DNA of 64,000 nucleotides from JAFAXD01 sp963816775 (GCA_963816775.1 CAWFLX010000034.1:79345-143344), one strand, 5' to 3'; positions 1 to 11,449 are shown, numbered from the stretch's first letter. The notes: generated by a model from the sequence alone, not told the origin. Made by a program: numbers and translations.

Positions 1-1044
1 CGCGAGCTTGTCGCGATCGGCCGGCTCACCGGCCTTGCCGACCGCCATCACCACACGGCCCCAGTTGGCGTCTTCGCCCGCGATCGCGGTTTTCACCAGC
101 GGCGAGTTGGCGATCGAGCGCGCGATCTTGCGGGCCGACGGCTTCGACACCGCGCCCTCGACGATCACTTCCACGAGCTTGCGCGCACCTTCGCCATCGC
201 GCGCGATCTGTTCGGAAAGACTGGCGAGCACACCATGGAACGCCTTGGCGAACGCACGCAGGCGAGGGTCGCCGGCGCGCGCGATGCGGGGTGCACCGCG
301 GGCAGCCGCTGTGCCGGTCGCGAACGCGAGCAGCGTATCGGACGTGGAAGTATCACCATCGACCGTCACCGCATTGAACGTGTCCGCGACGCTCTCCTTG
401 AGCAGGCCTTGCAACGCCGACGCGGTGAGCGGTGCGTCGGTGAACACGAAGGCCAGCATGGTCGCCATGTCGGGGGCGATCATGCCGGCGCCCTTGGCGA
501 TACCGTTGATGGTCACGGTGGCCTTGCCGAGCTTGGCGCTGGCGGTCGCGACTTTTGGAAACGTGTCCGTCGTCATGATCGCTTTGGCGGCGCTGAGCCA
601 AATGTCGGCGCGGGCGTTGTGGACGAGTTCGTCCATCACCCCGGCGAATTTGTTGGCCTGCAAGGGTTCGCCGATCACGCCAGTTGATGCGAGCAGCACC
701 TCGTTCTCCCGGCAGCCGATCGCCCTGATTGCAAGCTTGGCGGTGAGTTCTGTGGCGGCGCGGCCACTCTTGCCCGTGAACGCGTTGGCGTTGCCGGAAT
801 TGACGATGAGGGCGCGCGCCTTGCCCGACTTGAGCTTGGCACGGCACCAGTCGACCGGCGCGGACGGGCACTTCGAACGGGTCAGCACGCCGCCCGTCGT
901 CGTGCCGGGCTCGAGCAGCACCATCAGCACGTCGGTGCGATTGGCGTATTTGATGCCGGCCGCCGCGGTCGCGAGCCTGACGCCGTCGATGGTCGGGAGG
1001 TCGGGAACGCGGGTCGGGGCGAGGGGAGAGATCGAGCCGGTCAT
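1..1044 (-). CDS. argJ: Glutamate N-acetyltransferase / amino-acid acetyltransferase ArgJ (3' end cut by window)
   Basis: Bifunctional ornithine acetyltransferase of arginine biosynthesis. It moves the acetyl group from N-acetylornithine to glutamate and is cytoplasmic. Reading the minus strand from the ATG at 1044 gives MTGSISPLAPTRVPD and about 348 codons before the window edge; the family is usually around 400-415 residues, so the C-terminus is missing only because of the cut. The autocleavage region reads KGAGMIAPDMATMLAF near residue 190; the Thr of the ATML segment is the family's nucleophile and new N-terminus of the beta chain. Downstream motifs VTVDGDTSTSD and AGEDANWGR also fit. The parvulin gene lies upstream on the same strand about 195 bp away, so co-transcription is possible. 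Confidence 0.95.
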   Translation of the reverse strand, partial: MTGSISPLAPTRVPDLPTIDGVRLATAAAGIKYANRTDVLMVLLEPGTTTGGVLTRSKCPSAPVDWCRAKLKSGKARALIVNSGNANAFTGKSGRAATELTAKLAIRAIGCRENEVLLASTGVIGEPLQANKFAGVMDELVHNARADIWLSAAKAIMTTDTFPKVATASAKLGKATVTINGIAKGAGMIAPDMATMLAFVFTDAPLTASALQGLLKESVADTFNAVTVDGDTSTSDTLLAFATGTAAARGAPRIARAGDPRLRAFAKAFHGVLASLSEQIARDGEGARKLVEVIVEGAVSKPSARKIARSIANSPLVKTAIAGEDANWGRVVMAVGKAGEPADRDKLA

Positions 1045-1239
1045 GTCTTTTAAGCCTTTACGCCGTTGTTTGCCGGATTTGTCCCATCCGTGTGTGTTGG
1101 CGCGGTGACATTAGCCCACCATCCGGCGGAGTGTGAGCGGTCCGCCGATAGGATCATGCACTGAATTGATTCATTGGCGTGCGCCGGTCGGGCGCGCGCC
1201 TGGGGCAAGCCCGGGCGAACCGCGTGCCGCGAAGAAGCG

Positions 1240-2151
1240 TTACTTCCCGACCGGCGCCGCTGGCGCTGGTACGCTCGCTGCCGGCGGAGGAACTGCGGGC
1301 GCGGGGGTTCCTGGCTTGGTGTCCAGGCGTTCGATCTTGGCTTGCGTGCGCAGCTTGTTCACGAGCTCGGCTTGGGATTGCTGGATGACGACGGTCGCCA
1401 GCTGATCCTTGACCTGGTCAAAGCTCGGCAGCTGCTTCTTGCGCTTGTCCTCAACCTTGATGATGTGCCAGCCGAACGCTGTTTTCACCGGGTCGGAGAT
1501 CTTGCCTTTGTCGAGCTTGAACGCGGCATCTGCGAACTCGGGCACCATCTGATCTTTGGTGAAGTACCCGAGATCGCCGCCATCGGCCGCGGCCGGATCC
1601 TTCGACTTCTGCTTGGCGAGCTCGGCGAAGTCGGCGCCTTTCTTCAGCTCCGCCGCGATGGCCTTGGCCTGGTCTTCGTTCTCGACCAGGATATGGCGCG
1701 CGCGAACCTCCTGCTCGTCTCCCATCTGTTTGACGGCGTCGTCATAGACCTTGTGCATGGCCTGTTCGCTCACGTCCTTCTGAGCGACCTGACGCAACAT
1801 CAGCCCGGCCAGAAGTTTCTGACGCATGGCGGCGAAACGGCGCTTGAAGTCGTCGCTCCCGCTCAAACCCTGCTCCTCGGCGGCGCGACTGAGGAGGATC
1901 ATGTCGATCAGATGGGTAACGAGATAGTTGCGGCGCGCGTCTGGTGAAGCGTCTTGCGGCAAGCTCGCACCGATCTCCTCCTCGGCGAGCGCGAGGTCGC
2001 TGGCGCGGATTTCGACGCCGTCGACCTTGGCGACGACGGGGTCCGCTGCGGGCGGCGGCGTTTGGGCCGAGGCGGCCGACGCGCACACCGCGAGCGCCGC
2101 GGCCAACAACACACGGCGCCACGGGCCGGCTGCAAGAACTTGGTACGACAT
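1240..2151 (-). CDS. Periplasmic parvulin-type peptidyl-prolyl isomerase (PpiC/SurA-like)
   Basis: Exported foldase with one PpiC rotamase domain. The start at MSYQVLAAGPWRR is preferred over upstream starts because GAGGAA precedes it and a signal peptide follows at once (hydrophobic LLAAALAVCASAASA, cleavage near AQT). A SurA-like helical N-terminal region (VDGVEIRASDLALAEEEIG..) leads to the parvulin core RARHILVENEDQAKAIAAEL..GGDLGYF..VPEFADAAF..FGWHIIKVE. The C-terminus is a Pro/Ala-rich tail, so the protein is probably periplasmic and soluble or loosely envelope-bound. It is divergent from secA, so a secretion translocase and a periplasmic foldase share one upstream region. The exact name (ppiC, plp or surA-like) cannot be settled from sequence alone. 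Confidence 0.9.
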   Translation of the reverse strand: MSYQVLAAGPWRRVLLAAALAVCASAASAQTPPPAADPVVAKVDGVEIRASDLALAEEEIGASLPQDASPDARRNYLVTHLIDMILLSRAAEEQGLSGSDDFKRRFAAMRQKLLAGLMLRQVAQKDVSEQAMHKVYDDAVKQMGDEQEVRARHILVENEDQAKAIAAELKKGADFAELAKQKSKDPAAADGGDLGYFTKDQMVPEFADAAFKLDKGKISDPVKTAFGWHIIKVEDKRKKQLPSFDQVKDQLATVVIQQSQAELVNKLRTQAKIERLDTKPGTPAPAVPPPAASVPAPAAPVGK

Positions 2152-2296
2152 GATGCGTTCCTCGCGCGTCGCGCGGTTTTGATCGGCGGATCGGTCGGCT
2201 GACCTGGGCAGACACTCGCCCAAACAGGCCCCTATGGCAACGAAACAATGGCGCCATAACAGCCGCAAACGACGGCATGATTGCGGCACGCGCCGA

Positions 2297-2325
2297 TTGA
2301 CAAGGGTTGGACCCCCCCCTATGTG
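2297..2325 (+). promoter_or_regulatory. Candidate sigma-70 promoter for secA
   Basis: TTGACA at 2297-2302 and TATGTG at 2320-2325 are separated by exactly 17 bp. The spacer contains a run of eight C. The element lies about 225 bp upstream of the secA ATG, inside the 398-bp divergent gap (2152-2549) that otherwise shows no gene. The position fits secA, but the long leader it implies is unverified. Confidence 0.5.
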
Positions 2326-2549
2326 TCGGCCAAACTCGCCGGTCCGCCCCGCCGGACGATCGGTCGCGCCCTGCAGCAGCCCAAAATGCGCGTTAGGATG
2401 GGGAACTGGGGTCGGTCGTTCATCCGTCGGGCCTGCGCGAGTATCACGTGAGTTGCGAGTTCGTGCAGCCCGCCTGGATTGGGGGCCGAGCTCGGTGCAA
2501 TAGGACGGGCTCGGGCAGACGCCGAGTTCCGGCGAGAAAGGATCCCGGC

Positions 2550-5339
<2,790 letters not shown>

Positions 5340-5356
5340 GGCGGCACCGTTATGTA

Positions 5357-5384
5357 GAAAACGCCGGGCTTGCCCGGCGTTTTC
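5357..5384. terminator. Bidirectional rho-independent terminator
   Basis: A perfect 13-bp stem (GAAAACGCCGGGC pairing with GCCCGGCGTTTTC) with a 2-nt TT centre. The A-run on one side and T-run on the other let it work on both strands. It lies between the convergent secA and L,D-transpeptidase genes. Confidence 0.85.
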
Positions 5385-5423
5385 ATTACGGCAATCCGCG
5401 GTCGTTGGCGCGCGGCGCGCTTC

Positions 5424-6890
5424 TTACCTGCTAAATCCGGAGGTCGACCAGCGGCTCTCGAACGAGTTCGATTGAGCCGGAGCCTGCGCGGGCGTGCTTG
5501 CGTTGCCGCCATCGGACTGCGTCGATGGGGCTTCGGCCATCTGCTGCGGCTTGGGTTTACTGTCAGCGGCCACCTGCTGCGGCTTCGGCTTCGCAGCTTG
5601 CGCCACCGCCGTCGGCGGCGCCTGCTTGGGCTTGGCCTTAGGCGCCGGCGCCGCTGCGACGCGGGTCTCTGTTTGTGCAGGTTGCGCGGGTTGCGGATTG
5701 AACGCGCGCGAGACTGATGCGGTCAGGCGATTCCATGCGCTCTCGGTCGGTTCGGCAGATCCCAACTCGTTCATCGGCGAGGCCGCTGCACGCATCGGCG
5801 CGGCGGCTCCGCTGTCGTCCGTGCCTGGTTCGCGCGGAGGGTTGACGTTGTTGCCCATGTCGCCTGGCTGTGCGCCCGCGACCTTGGTGTGGTTCGAGTA
5901 TGAATCCCACGGATTATTGGGCCTCAACCGCGCCAAGAACACCGAATGCATGCCGCCATCGCTGCCGGTGCGCACGGCCACGGTCGGCACGCCGCGCTGG
6001 ACGTGTTCTGCCATTTTGCGCTCGTCCTCGGCCTGCTTCTCCTTGACGGCGGCGGCGATCTCTTTGGGCATCTGATACGCAGGGCAAGCGGCCCGCGGGC
6101 TGAAGTTAATCGGCGCGCCACCAGGGGACACCGCGTCGAACACATAGTGTTTGTCGCAGACGTCGACCTTGGGCTCTTGGCGCGTGACTTCGAAGACGTC
6201 GTTCCCCTGCTTGATCATGCGCCAGAATGCCATGTTCGGGCTGTTGCGGTGCTTAGCCATGTTCACCGGGGTCATCCGGAACGGGTAAGCCTGCACCTGG
6301 AACGCCTTCTGTCCGCCGAAGAACGAGTCGCGGCCGAGCGCAAAGATTTCGCCGATCTGTTCGTCGGTCATGGCGTAGCAGCCGGCCGACGAGCAGTCGC
6401 CATGCACCATCAGGAATGCGCCGCTGCGATCGTTCGCTTTGTCGTAGGCATTGGGGAAGCCGAGATTGAACGACAGGTAGTAATTCGAGTTCGGATTCAT
6501 CTGCGCCGGGGTGATCGTGTAGAAGCCCTCGGGCGCCTGGCGATCCCCGGCCTTGACCTTGGGACCGAGCTCTCCCGACCAGCGGCAGATCGGATAGGTT
6601 TTCAGGTGTGCGTATTTGCCGTCGGCGTCCTGCTTCCAGACTTCGAGTTCCGATTCCTCTTTGAAGATCCGGACCAGGATCGGCGAGTCTTTCGGCATAT
6701 TCTTGTGCTCGAGCTCCCCGACCATGTCGGGAGAGAGCGGCCGAACAGCTTTGGCAGGAAGGGTGACGTTGTCGGTATCGCAACCAGCCAACGCGATCGC
6801 GCTAGCAAGCGCTGCCGACGCGAGCAGAGCGCGTACAATACGACGTTGCAAGATATCCCCCAATATCCCCGATCCGTGATCGGACCCCAT
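5424..6890 (-). CDS. YafK-like L,D-transpeptidase domain lipoprotein with Pro/Ala/Lys-rich tail
   Basis: Probable cell-wall enzyme acting on peptidoglycan or its covalently attached proteins. A lipobox LASAIALAGC predicts lipoprotein processing, so the catalytic part would face the periplasm. The YkuD fold carries the motif HGDCSSAGCYAMT with the catalytic His and Cys spacing of the YafK/DpaA type rather than the classic SHGC. About 200 residues of low-complexity sequence rich in Pro, Ala, Lys and Gln follow (for example APKAKPKQAPPTAVAQ), possibly a wall-spanning linker. The ATG at 6890 is annotated. A TTG at 6851, preceded by GGGGGATATC and starting LQRRIVRALL, would give a neater signal peptide and may be the true start. 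It is convergent with secA. Confidence 0.85.
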   Translation of the reverse strand: MGSDHGSGILGDILQRRIVRALLASAALASAIALAGCDTDNVTLPAKAVRPLSPDMVGELEHKNMPKDSPILVRIFKEESELEVWKQDADGKYAHLKTYPICRWSGELGPKVKAGDRQAPEGFYTITPAQMNPNSNYYLSFNLGFPNAYDKANDRSGAFLMVHGDCSSAGCYAMTDEQIGEIFALGRDSFFGGQKAFQVQAYPFRMTPVNMAKHRNSPNMAFWRMIKQGNDVFEVTRQEPKVDVCDKHYVFDAVSPGGAPINFSPRAACPAYQMPKEIAAAVKEKQAEDERKMAEHVQRGVPTVAVRTGSDGGMHSVFLARLRPNNPWDSYSNHTKVAGAQPGDMGNNVNPPREPGTDDSGAAAPMRAAASPMNELGSAEPTESAWNRLTASVSRAFNPQPAQPAQTETRVAAAPAPKAKPKQAPPTAVAQAAKPKPQQVAADSKPKPQQMAEAPSTQSDGGNASTPAQAPAQSNSFESRWSTSGFSR

Positions 6891-7057
6891 CAAATCGTTA
6901 ACCAGGAGATGTGGTCTAACCAAGGCGAACGAGACGAACGAGACCTTCATCACGGCCGTAGTGAACGGACCGTAAACCCGCACCAACCAGCTGGATTTCA
7001 TAGTTAATTTTGAAAGTCCCGGGACCCCGGGTGTTGCACAAAAGCCGCGGTCAACGA

Positions 7058-8014
7058 CTAACCGAGCACGCGTCCGATGCTCAGGAATTTGTCACGCCGG
7101 TTGCGGCGGATGGTGTCGCGATCAAGCCCCTTGAGTTCGGCAAATATCCGCTCGATCGCGGTGCCGGTCGAAGCAATTGCGACGCCAGGGTCGCGATGCG
7201 CGCCGCCGGTCGGCTCGCGCACGATCTCATCGATGATGCCGAGCCGCATCATGTCGTCGGCCGTGATTTTCATGTTGGTGGCCGCGTCCTGAGCTCGCGC
7301 CGTGTCGCGCCACAGGATCGATGCGGCGCCCTCCGGGGAGATCACGCTGTAAATCGCGTGTTCGAGCATGAGCACCCGGTTGGCGGTCGCCAGTGCAATG
7401 GCTCCGCCCGAGCCGCCTTCGCCCACGATGACGGCGACGTTCGGCACGCCCAGGTTAAGGCTCGTCTCGGTCGAACGGGCGATCGCTTCGGCTTGGCCGC
7501 GCTCTTCGGCGCCGATGCCCGGATAGGCGCCGGCGGTGTCCACGAGTGCGATGACCGGAATGTCGAAGCGGTCTGCCATGTCCATCAGGCGCGCCGCCTT
7601 GCGATAGCCTTCCGGCCGCGCCATGCCGAAATTGTGCTTGAGCCGGCCTTCGGTGTTCGACCCCTTTTCGTGACCGATGACGCAGACACTTTCGCCGCGA
7701 AAACGACCGAACCCGCCAACGATTGCTTCATCGTCGCCGAATTTGCGATCGCCGGAGAACGGCGTGAAGTCGGCGATCAGTCCCGCCACGAAGTCGAGAC
7801 AATGCGGGCGTTGCGGATGGCGGGCGACCTGTGTTTTTTCCCAAGGACTGAGATTGGCGTAGAGTTCCTCGAGCGCGCCCGCCGCCTTGGCTTCCAGGCG
7901 GGAGATCTCCTCGCCAATCGCGACGGTGTTGCCGGCGTCCGAGAACGCCCGCAGTTCCTCAACTTTGGCCTCGAGCTCGGCCACCGCTTTTTCGAAATCG
8001 AGATAAGTACGCAT
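7058..8014 (-). CDS. accA: Acetyl-CoA carboxylase carboxyltransferase subunit alpha
   Basis: Alpha subunit of the carboxyltransferase that with AccD moves CO2 from carboxybiotin to acetyl-CoA, the committed step of fatty-acid synthesis. The 318-residue protein starts MRTYLDFEKAVAELEAKVEEL, a helical N-terminus typical of AccA, and contains the crotonase-fold oxyanion and CoA-site segments GGFGRFRGESVCVIGHEKG, LVDTAGAYPGIGAEERGQ and VIVGEGGSGGAIAL. The length matches the family. It lies downstream of xerD on the same strand across a short gap that holds a decayed hairpin repeat. Confidence 0.97.
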   Translation of the reverse strand: MRTYLDFEKAVAELEAKVEELRAFSDAGNTVAIGEEISRLEAKAAGALEELYANLSPWEKTQVARHPQRPHCLDFVAGLIADFTPFSGDRKFGDDEAIVGGFGRFRGESVCVIGHEKGSNTEGRLKHNFGMARPEGYRKAARLMDMADRFDIPVIALVDTAGAYPGIGAEERGQAEAIARSTETSLNLGVPNVAVIVGEGGSGGAIALATANRVLMLEHAIYSVISPEGAASILWRDTARAQDAATNMKITADDMMRLGIIDEIVREPTGGAHRDPGVAIASTGTAIERIFAELKGLDRDTIRRNRRDKFLSIGRVLG

Positions 8015-8018
8015 CGGC

Positions 8019-8066
8019 GGGACACTAGCAAATTAATGATTTGGGTGGGTTTTTTGGAGTTGATGG
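8019..8066. repeat. Decayed copy of the paired-hairpin CTAG element
   Basis: The gap between accA and xerD retains a right-arm end GGGACACTAG (CTAG at 8025-8028), a 13-nt linker CAAATTAATGATT, and a following segment TGGGTGGGTTTTTTGGAGTT that lines up with the A-hairpin arm at 39809. The second CTAG has become TGGG and most arm pairing is lost. Spacing and order match the intact copy at 39720. Confidence 0.55.
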
Positions 8067-8108
8067 TCCGGTGGCGCGGCGATGCCCTTGCTTCTGCGTA
8101 CCGCCAGA

Positions 8109-9050
8109 TCAATGCGGGTCGGCGAGCGGATGGAGGTCGCGCACCAGGCTCTTGAGCCGTTCTTCGAGCACGTGGGTATAGATCTGGGTCGTCGAAATGT
8201 CGGCATGCCCGAGCAGGGTCTGCACGACCCGCAGGTCGGCGCCGTTCTGCAAAAGGTGGCTCGCAAACGCGTGGCGCAAGACGTGCGGGCTCACGCGCGC
8301 CGGCGGTACGCCCGCGCTAACGGCCAATTCCTTGAGCTCCCGTGCCGCGTGCTGGCGGGTCAGATGTCCGCTCTCCCCGAACGACGGAAACAGCCACTTC
8401 GCGGCCCCGCGCTCATCGCCGAGCGCCGCCAAGTACGTCCGCATCGCCTCGTGCGCGGCCGTGTTGAGCGGCACCAGCCGCTCGCGGTTGCCCTTGCCGC
8501 GGACCACCAGCATGCGCCGGTCTTGGCGTGCCGCCGATGCCGGAAGCGCGATGAGCTCGGACACGCGCAGCCCGCTTGCGTAAAGCACCTCCAGGAGACA
8601 GACCAGTCGCAAGGCGCGCAGGCGCCGGATCGGCACGCCGTCCTCGTTGGCGCGCGCGTGCGCGCACGTGAGCAGTTGATCGACTTCCGCGACCGAAAGA
8701 ATTTTGGGCAACGCGCGGCCGCGGCGCGGGCCCTCGATGACGGCCGCCGGATCTTCAGCGCGATGGCCTTCCGCATAGAGAAACCGATACAACTGGCGAA
8801 GTGCCGACAGCCGGCGGGCGACCGAGGGAATCTTCAAGCCGCGCTTGGCGAGGGCGCCAAGGTAGCCGCGCAACTCGTCCGTGGTGGCGTTAGCGATTGC
8901 GCTTCCGTTGGTGGCGAGATGCGCCGAGAGGTCGCCGAGGTCATGCGCGTAGGCTGCGAGTGTGTTCTTGCCCGCACCGCGCTCAGCGGCCAGCATATCG
9001 AGGAAGAGCGCGATCAGGCGTTCGTCCGAGTTGTTGCCACGCCGCGGCAT
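8109..9050 (-). CDS. xerD: Site-specific tyrosine recombinase XerD
   Basis: Tyrosine recombinase that with XerC resolves chromosome dimers at dif during division. The 313-residue protein has the SAM-like N-terminal core-binding domain (LIALFLDMLAAERGAGKNTLAAYAHDL) and a complete catalytic set: Arg in ASGLRVSELIALP, Lys in VRGKGNRERLVPL, HxxR in SPHVLRHAFASHLL, His in LLGHADISTTQIYTHV and the Tyr nucleophile in that last segment. The start MPRRGNNSDERL lies directly beside a CTAG repeat remnant. Its order (accA downstream, aroK divergent) suits a chromosomal housekeeping XerD rather than a phage integrase. Confidence 0.93.
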   Translation of the reverse strand: MPRRGNNSDERLIALFLDMLAAERGAGKNTLAAYAHDLGDLSAHLATNGSAIANATTDELRGYLGALAKRGLKIPSVARRLSALRQLYRFLYAEGHRAEDPAAVIEGPRRGRALPKILSVAEVDQLLTCAHARANEDGVPIRRLRALRLVCLLEVLYASGLRVSELIALPASAARQDRRMLVVRGKGNRERLVPLNTAAHEAMRTYLAALGDERGAAKWLFPSFGESGHLTRQHAARELKELAVSAGVPPARVSPHVLRHAFASHLLQNGADLRVVQTLLGHADISTTQIYTHVLEERLKSLVRDLHPLADPH

Positions 9051-9053
9051 CGC

Positions 9054-9118
9054 CTAGTGTCCCGATTCTGATGCGAGCGTGCGGCAAAGTTGTAGGAACT
9101 TCAAATCCACCACACTAG
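9054..9118. repeat. Collapsed, chimeric copy of the paired-hairpin CTAG element
   Basis: 65 bp bounded by CTAG at 9054-9057 and 9115-9118. The left end (CTAGTGTCCCGATTC) matches the B-hairpin arm of the 39720 copy, whereas the right end (GGAACTTCAAATCCACCACA then CTAG) matches its A-hairpin arm, so the arms no longer pair with each other. The inner halves and linker are absent, as expected after an internal deletion. The right CTAG provides the TAG stop of the small gene that ends at 9115. Confidence 0.75.
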
Positions 9119-9264
9119 TGCTGCTTATAGAAACGATCGGGGGGAACCGTGACCGTGATCTCGCGCGAACTGGGATTAACGAAGGTGGCAAGGGCGAAGA
9201 CCACGCCGTAGCCGAGCCCGCCGATGATGCCGATCACGAGGAGAAATCGGAGAAGGCTGGGCAT
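9115..9264 (-). CDS. Small single-pass membrane protein between xerD and aroK
   Basis: 49-residue protein starting MPSLLRFLLVIGIIGGLGYG. One transmembrane helix spans about residues 5-28, with GxxG-type glycines, followed by a short periplasmic-type tail PSSREITVTVPPDRFYKQH. The composition (alternating Val/Thr, clean signal anchor, no low-complexity sequence) supports a real gene; similar small proteins sit next to aroK in relatives as far as I recall. The stop codon TAG comes from the boundary CTAG of the adjacent repeat, so the last residues may have been altered by its insertion. It is divergent from aroK. The function is unknown. Confidence 0.6.
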   Translation of the reverse strand: MPSLLRFLLVIGIIGGLGYGVVFALATFVNPSSREITVTVPPDRFYKQH

Positions 9265-9468
9265 GCGACGACTCAGGTTCTCCGCAAGCGTCCGGCGGTC
9301 GGTGAGGCCATCTTCCCGGCGGAAACATGCTCAAAATCAAGTGGTTAGAAGTGCGGTCCCGGAGCACCCCGGGGCCCGTGCGAGCGAATAGGCCCACGTT
9401 CGTGCCAGCCTGGCAAGAGGGTCGAAAGGGCGTTGTACCGCCAACCGCTTTGTGTGACGTTGGCCGCC

Positions 9469-10053
9469 ATGTCTGAAGCCGCCGTTCAAAGCGCCTCGGC
9501 CTCCAATGCAGGCGCGATCGTTGCGAAATTGGGCCGGCGATCCATCGTTCTGGTTGGCATGATGGGCGCCGGCAAGTCCTCGATCGGTCGCAGGCTGGCG
9601 GCCGAACTGGGCCTTCCGTTCGTCGACGCCGACACGGAGATCGAAACCGCCGCGGGCATGACGATCCCCGAAATCTTCGAAGCGCATGGCGAGCCCTATT
9701 TTCGCTCGGGCGAAGCCCGCGTGATTGCCCGGCTGCTCGATGGTGGACCGCAGGTGTTGGCAAGCGGCGGGGGCGCGTTCATCAACCCGCAGACCCGCGC
9801 GTTGATCCGCGAGCGCAGCGTGTCGGTCTGGCTCAAGGCCGACGTCGAGGTGCTGCTGCGGCGGATCAGGCGCCGCTCGGATCGCCCGCTGCTCAAGACC
9901 GATGATCCGGAGCAGGTGTTGCGGCGCCTAGTCGATGAGCGTTACCCGGTTTACGCCGAGGCCGACGTCACCATTTACTCGCAAGATGTCGCACATGAAG
10001 CGATCGTTGCCGACATCCTGACAGCGCTCGCGGCTCGTCTCCACACCACGTAA
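9469..10053 (+). CDS. aroK: Shikimate kinase
   Basis: Phosphorylates shikimate to shikimate-3-phosphate with ATP, the fifth step of the chorismate pathway. P-loop GMMGAGKSS lies near residue 30; VDADTEIE carries the Mg/shikimate Asp; RSGEARVIARLL and ASGGGAFINPQTR hold shikimate-binding Arg and Gly residues; RRRSDRPLL forms the lid. The 194-residue length from MSEAAVQSASAS includes a short alphaproteobacterial N-terminal extension; an upstream in-frame start exists but adds only unconserved residues. aroB follows 37 bp downstream on the same strand, the usual aroKB operon. Confidence 0.95.
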   Translation: MSEAAVQSASASNAGAIVAKLGRRSIVLVGMMGAGKSSIGRRLAAELGLPFVDADTEIETAAGMTIPEIFEAHGEPYFRSGEARVIARLLDGGPQVLASGGGAFINPQTRALIRERSVSVWLKADVEVLLRRIRRRSDRPLLKTDDPEQVLRRLVDERYPVYAEADVTIYSQDVAHEAIVADILTALAARLHTT

Positions 10054-10090
10054 GGCATCTCGTGCAGAAGATGCGGCCCGAGAGGACACC

Positions 10091-11215
10091 ATGACTGCCC
10101 CCGTGCGCACGACCGAGACCATGGTCAAGGTGGAGCTTGGCGATCGCGCCTATGACATCGCCATTGGACGCGGGCTGTTGGCGTCGCTCGGCGCCCGGGT
10201 CGGCGCGCTCAAGCCGGGTGCCAAGGCGGCAATCGTCACCGACGAGACGGTGGCCAAGCACTACCTGGCTCCTGCGATTTCGGCACTGGCCGCTTCGGAC
10301 ATCGCCGCAACCCCCATCGTCGTGCCGCCGGGTGAGGCCTCGAAATGCTTTGCGATCCTGGAGCGCGTGTGCGACGCGTTGCTCGCCGCCAAGATCGAGC
10401 GCGGCGACGTTGTGATTGCGCTCGGCGGTGGAGTGGTCGGCGACCTCGCAGGCTTTGCGGCGGCAGTGATCCGCCGCGGCATAGACTACGTGCAGGTGCC
10501 GACGACGTTGCTGGCGCAGGTCGATTCGTCGGTCGGCGGGAAGACCGCGATCGATTCCCGCTACGGGAAGAACCTGATTGGCGCCTTTTATCAGCCGATC
10601 TTGGTCGTAGCCGACACGGCATTGCTGGACACCCTCAGCGTGCGTGAATTCCGAGCCGGGTACGCGGAAGTCGCCAAGTATGGATTGCTCGGTGACGCCG
10701 GCTTCTTCACGTGGCTCGAGGCGAGTTGGAAGGATGTGTTCGCCGGCGGCGCTGCGCGCGAGCACGCGATTGCCACCAGCTGCCGTATGAAAGCTGAGAT
10801 TGTCGGCCGCGACGAACGTGAGAGCGGCGAGCGCGCGCTCCTCAATCTGGGTCACACCTTTGGTCACGCGTTCGAGGCTGGGGCCGGCTTCTCCGACCGT
10901 CTGTTGCACGGCGAAGCGATCGCGATCGGAATGTCGATGGCGCTTGCGTTCTCGGCCCGGCAACGGCTGATTTCTTCGGCGGACGCCGATCGCGCGCGGC
11001 GCCATCTTGTCGACGTGGGCCTGCCGACGCGTGCGTCGGACGTGACGGGCGGCGTGCCGGACCTCGACAGCCTCATGGACCTCATCGCCCAGGACAAGAA
11101 AGTCAAACGCGGCCGGCTGACCTTCATTTTGACGCGCGCGATCGGACAGGCGTTTGTCGCCAACGACGTCGACGCCGCGGAGGTGCGCGCGTTTCTTGCC
11201 GAGCAGCTCGCCTAG
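10091..11215 (+). CDS. aroB: 3-dehydroquinate synthase
   Basis: Converts DAHP to 3-dehydroquinate using NAD+ and a divalent metal, the second step of the shikimate pathway. Visible motifs are the NAD-binding GGGVVGDLAGFAAAVIRRG, the catalytic segment VPTTLLAQVDSSVGGKTAID, and metal ligands in NLGHTFGHAFE and HGEAIAIGM. The 374-residue length is normal. It is coupled to aroK. The stop codon TAG is made from the first bases of the CTAG element that begins at 11212, so the repeat abuts and completes the coding sequence. Confidence 0.96.
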   Translation: MTAPVRTTETMVKVELGDRAYDIAIGRGLLASLGARVGALKPGAKAAIVTDETVAKHYLAPAISALAASDIAATPIVVPPGEASKCFAILERVCDALLAAKIERGDVVIALGGGVVGDLAGFAAAVIRRGIDYVQVPTTLLAQVDSSVGGKTAIDSRYGKNLIGAFYQPILVVADTALLDTLSVREFRAGYAEVAKYGLLGDAGFFTWLEASWKDVFAGGAAREHAIATSCRMKAEIVGRDERESGERALLNLGHTFGHAFEAGAGFSDRLLHGEAIAIGMSMALAFSARQRLISSADADRARRHLVDVGLPTRASDVTGGVPDLDSLMDLIAQDKKVKRGRLTFILTRAIGQAFVANDVDAAEVRAFLAEQLA

Positions 11216-11377
11216 TGCCGCCGATTTGAAGTTCCTACAGCGATGGCCGCAAACTCGTCAGGAACTTCAAATCGAAAAGCGGCACTGGAATCATATAATT
11301 GCTAGTGCCCCTTTGCTTCCGAAGTTCGTGCTAGAGGTCGCCGCGGTGTATCACGAACTTCGGATGCGGGGCACTAG
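11212..11377. repeat. Paired-hairpin CTAG element (A then B orientation)
   Basis: 166 bp. Hairpin A spans 11212-11288 (arm core GATTTGAAGTTCCT, complementary AGGAACTTCAAATC, inner boundary decayed to CTGG). The linker AATCATATAATTG is 13 nt (11289-11301). Hairpin B spans 11302-11377 (arm core CCGAAGTTCGTG, complementary CACGAACTTCGG). Outer boundaries are CTAG. Each loop contains a central CCGC. It lies between aroB and the CNNM gene, supplies the aroB stop, and abuts a second unrelated palindrome at 11377. Confidence 0.85.
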
Positions 11378-11426
11378 AGCATGATCCCGAAAAAGTGGAC
11401 ACCGGTTTTCGGAAAAGACCATGCTC
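11377..11426. repeat. Rhizobiales-type intergenic palindrome (GCATGATC...CCGGTTTT...CATGC)
   Basis: About 50 bp with complementary ends GAGCATG / CATGCTC and an internal CCGAAAA / TTTTCGG pair around a GTGGACACCG centre. It is the same family as the copies at 31776, 31831, 37828 and 51125. This palindrome family is widespread in intergenic DNA of the order. Confidence 0.8.
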
Positions 11427-11449
11427 CAAGAACTGGCTGAGCGCGTTCG

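Noticed and set aside
8..1108. 366-residue plus-strand open frame at the left end
   Set aside because: It is antisense to argJ, whose motifs read clearly on the minus strand.
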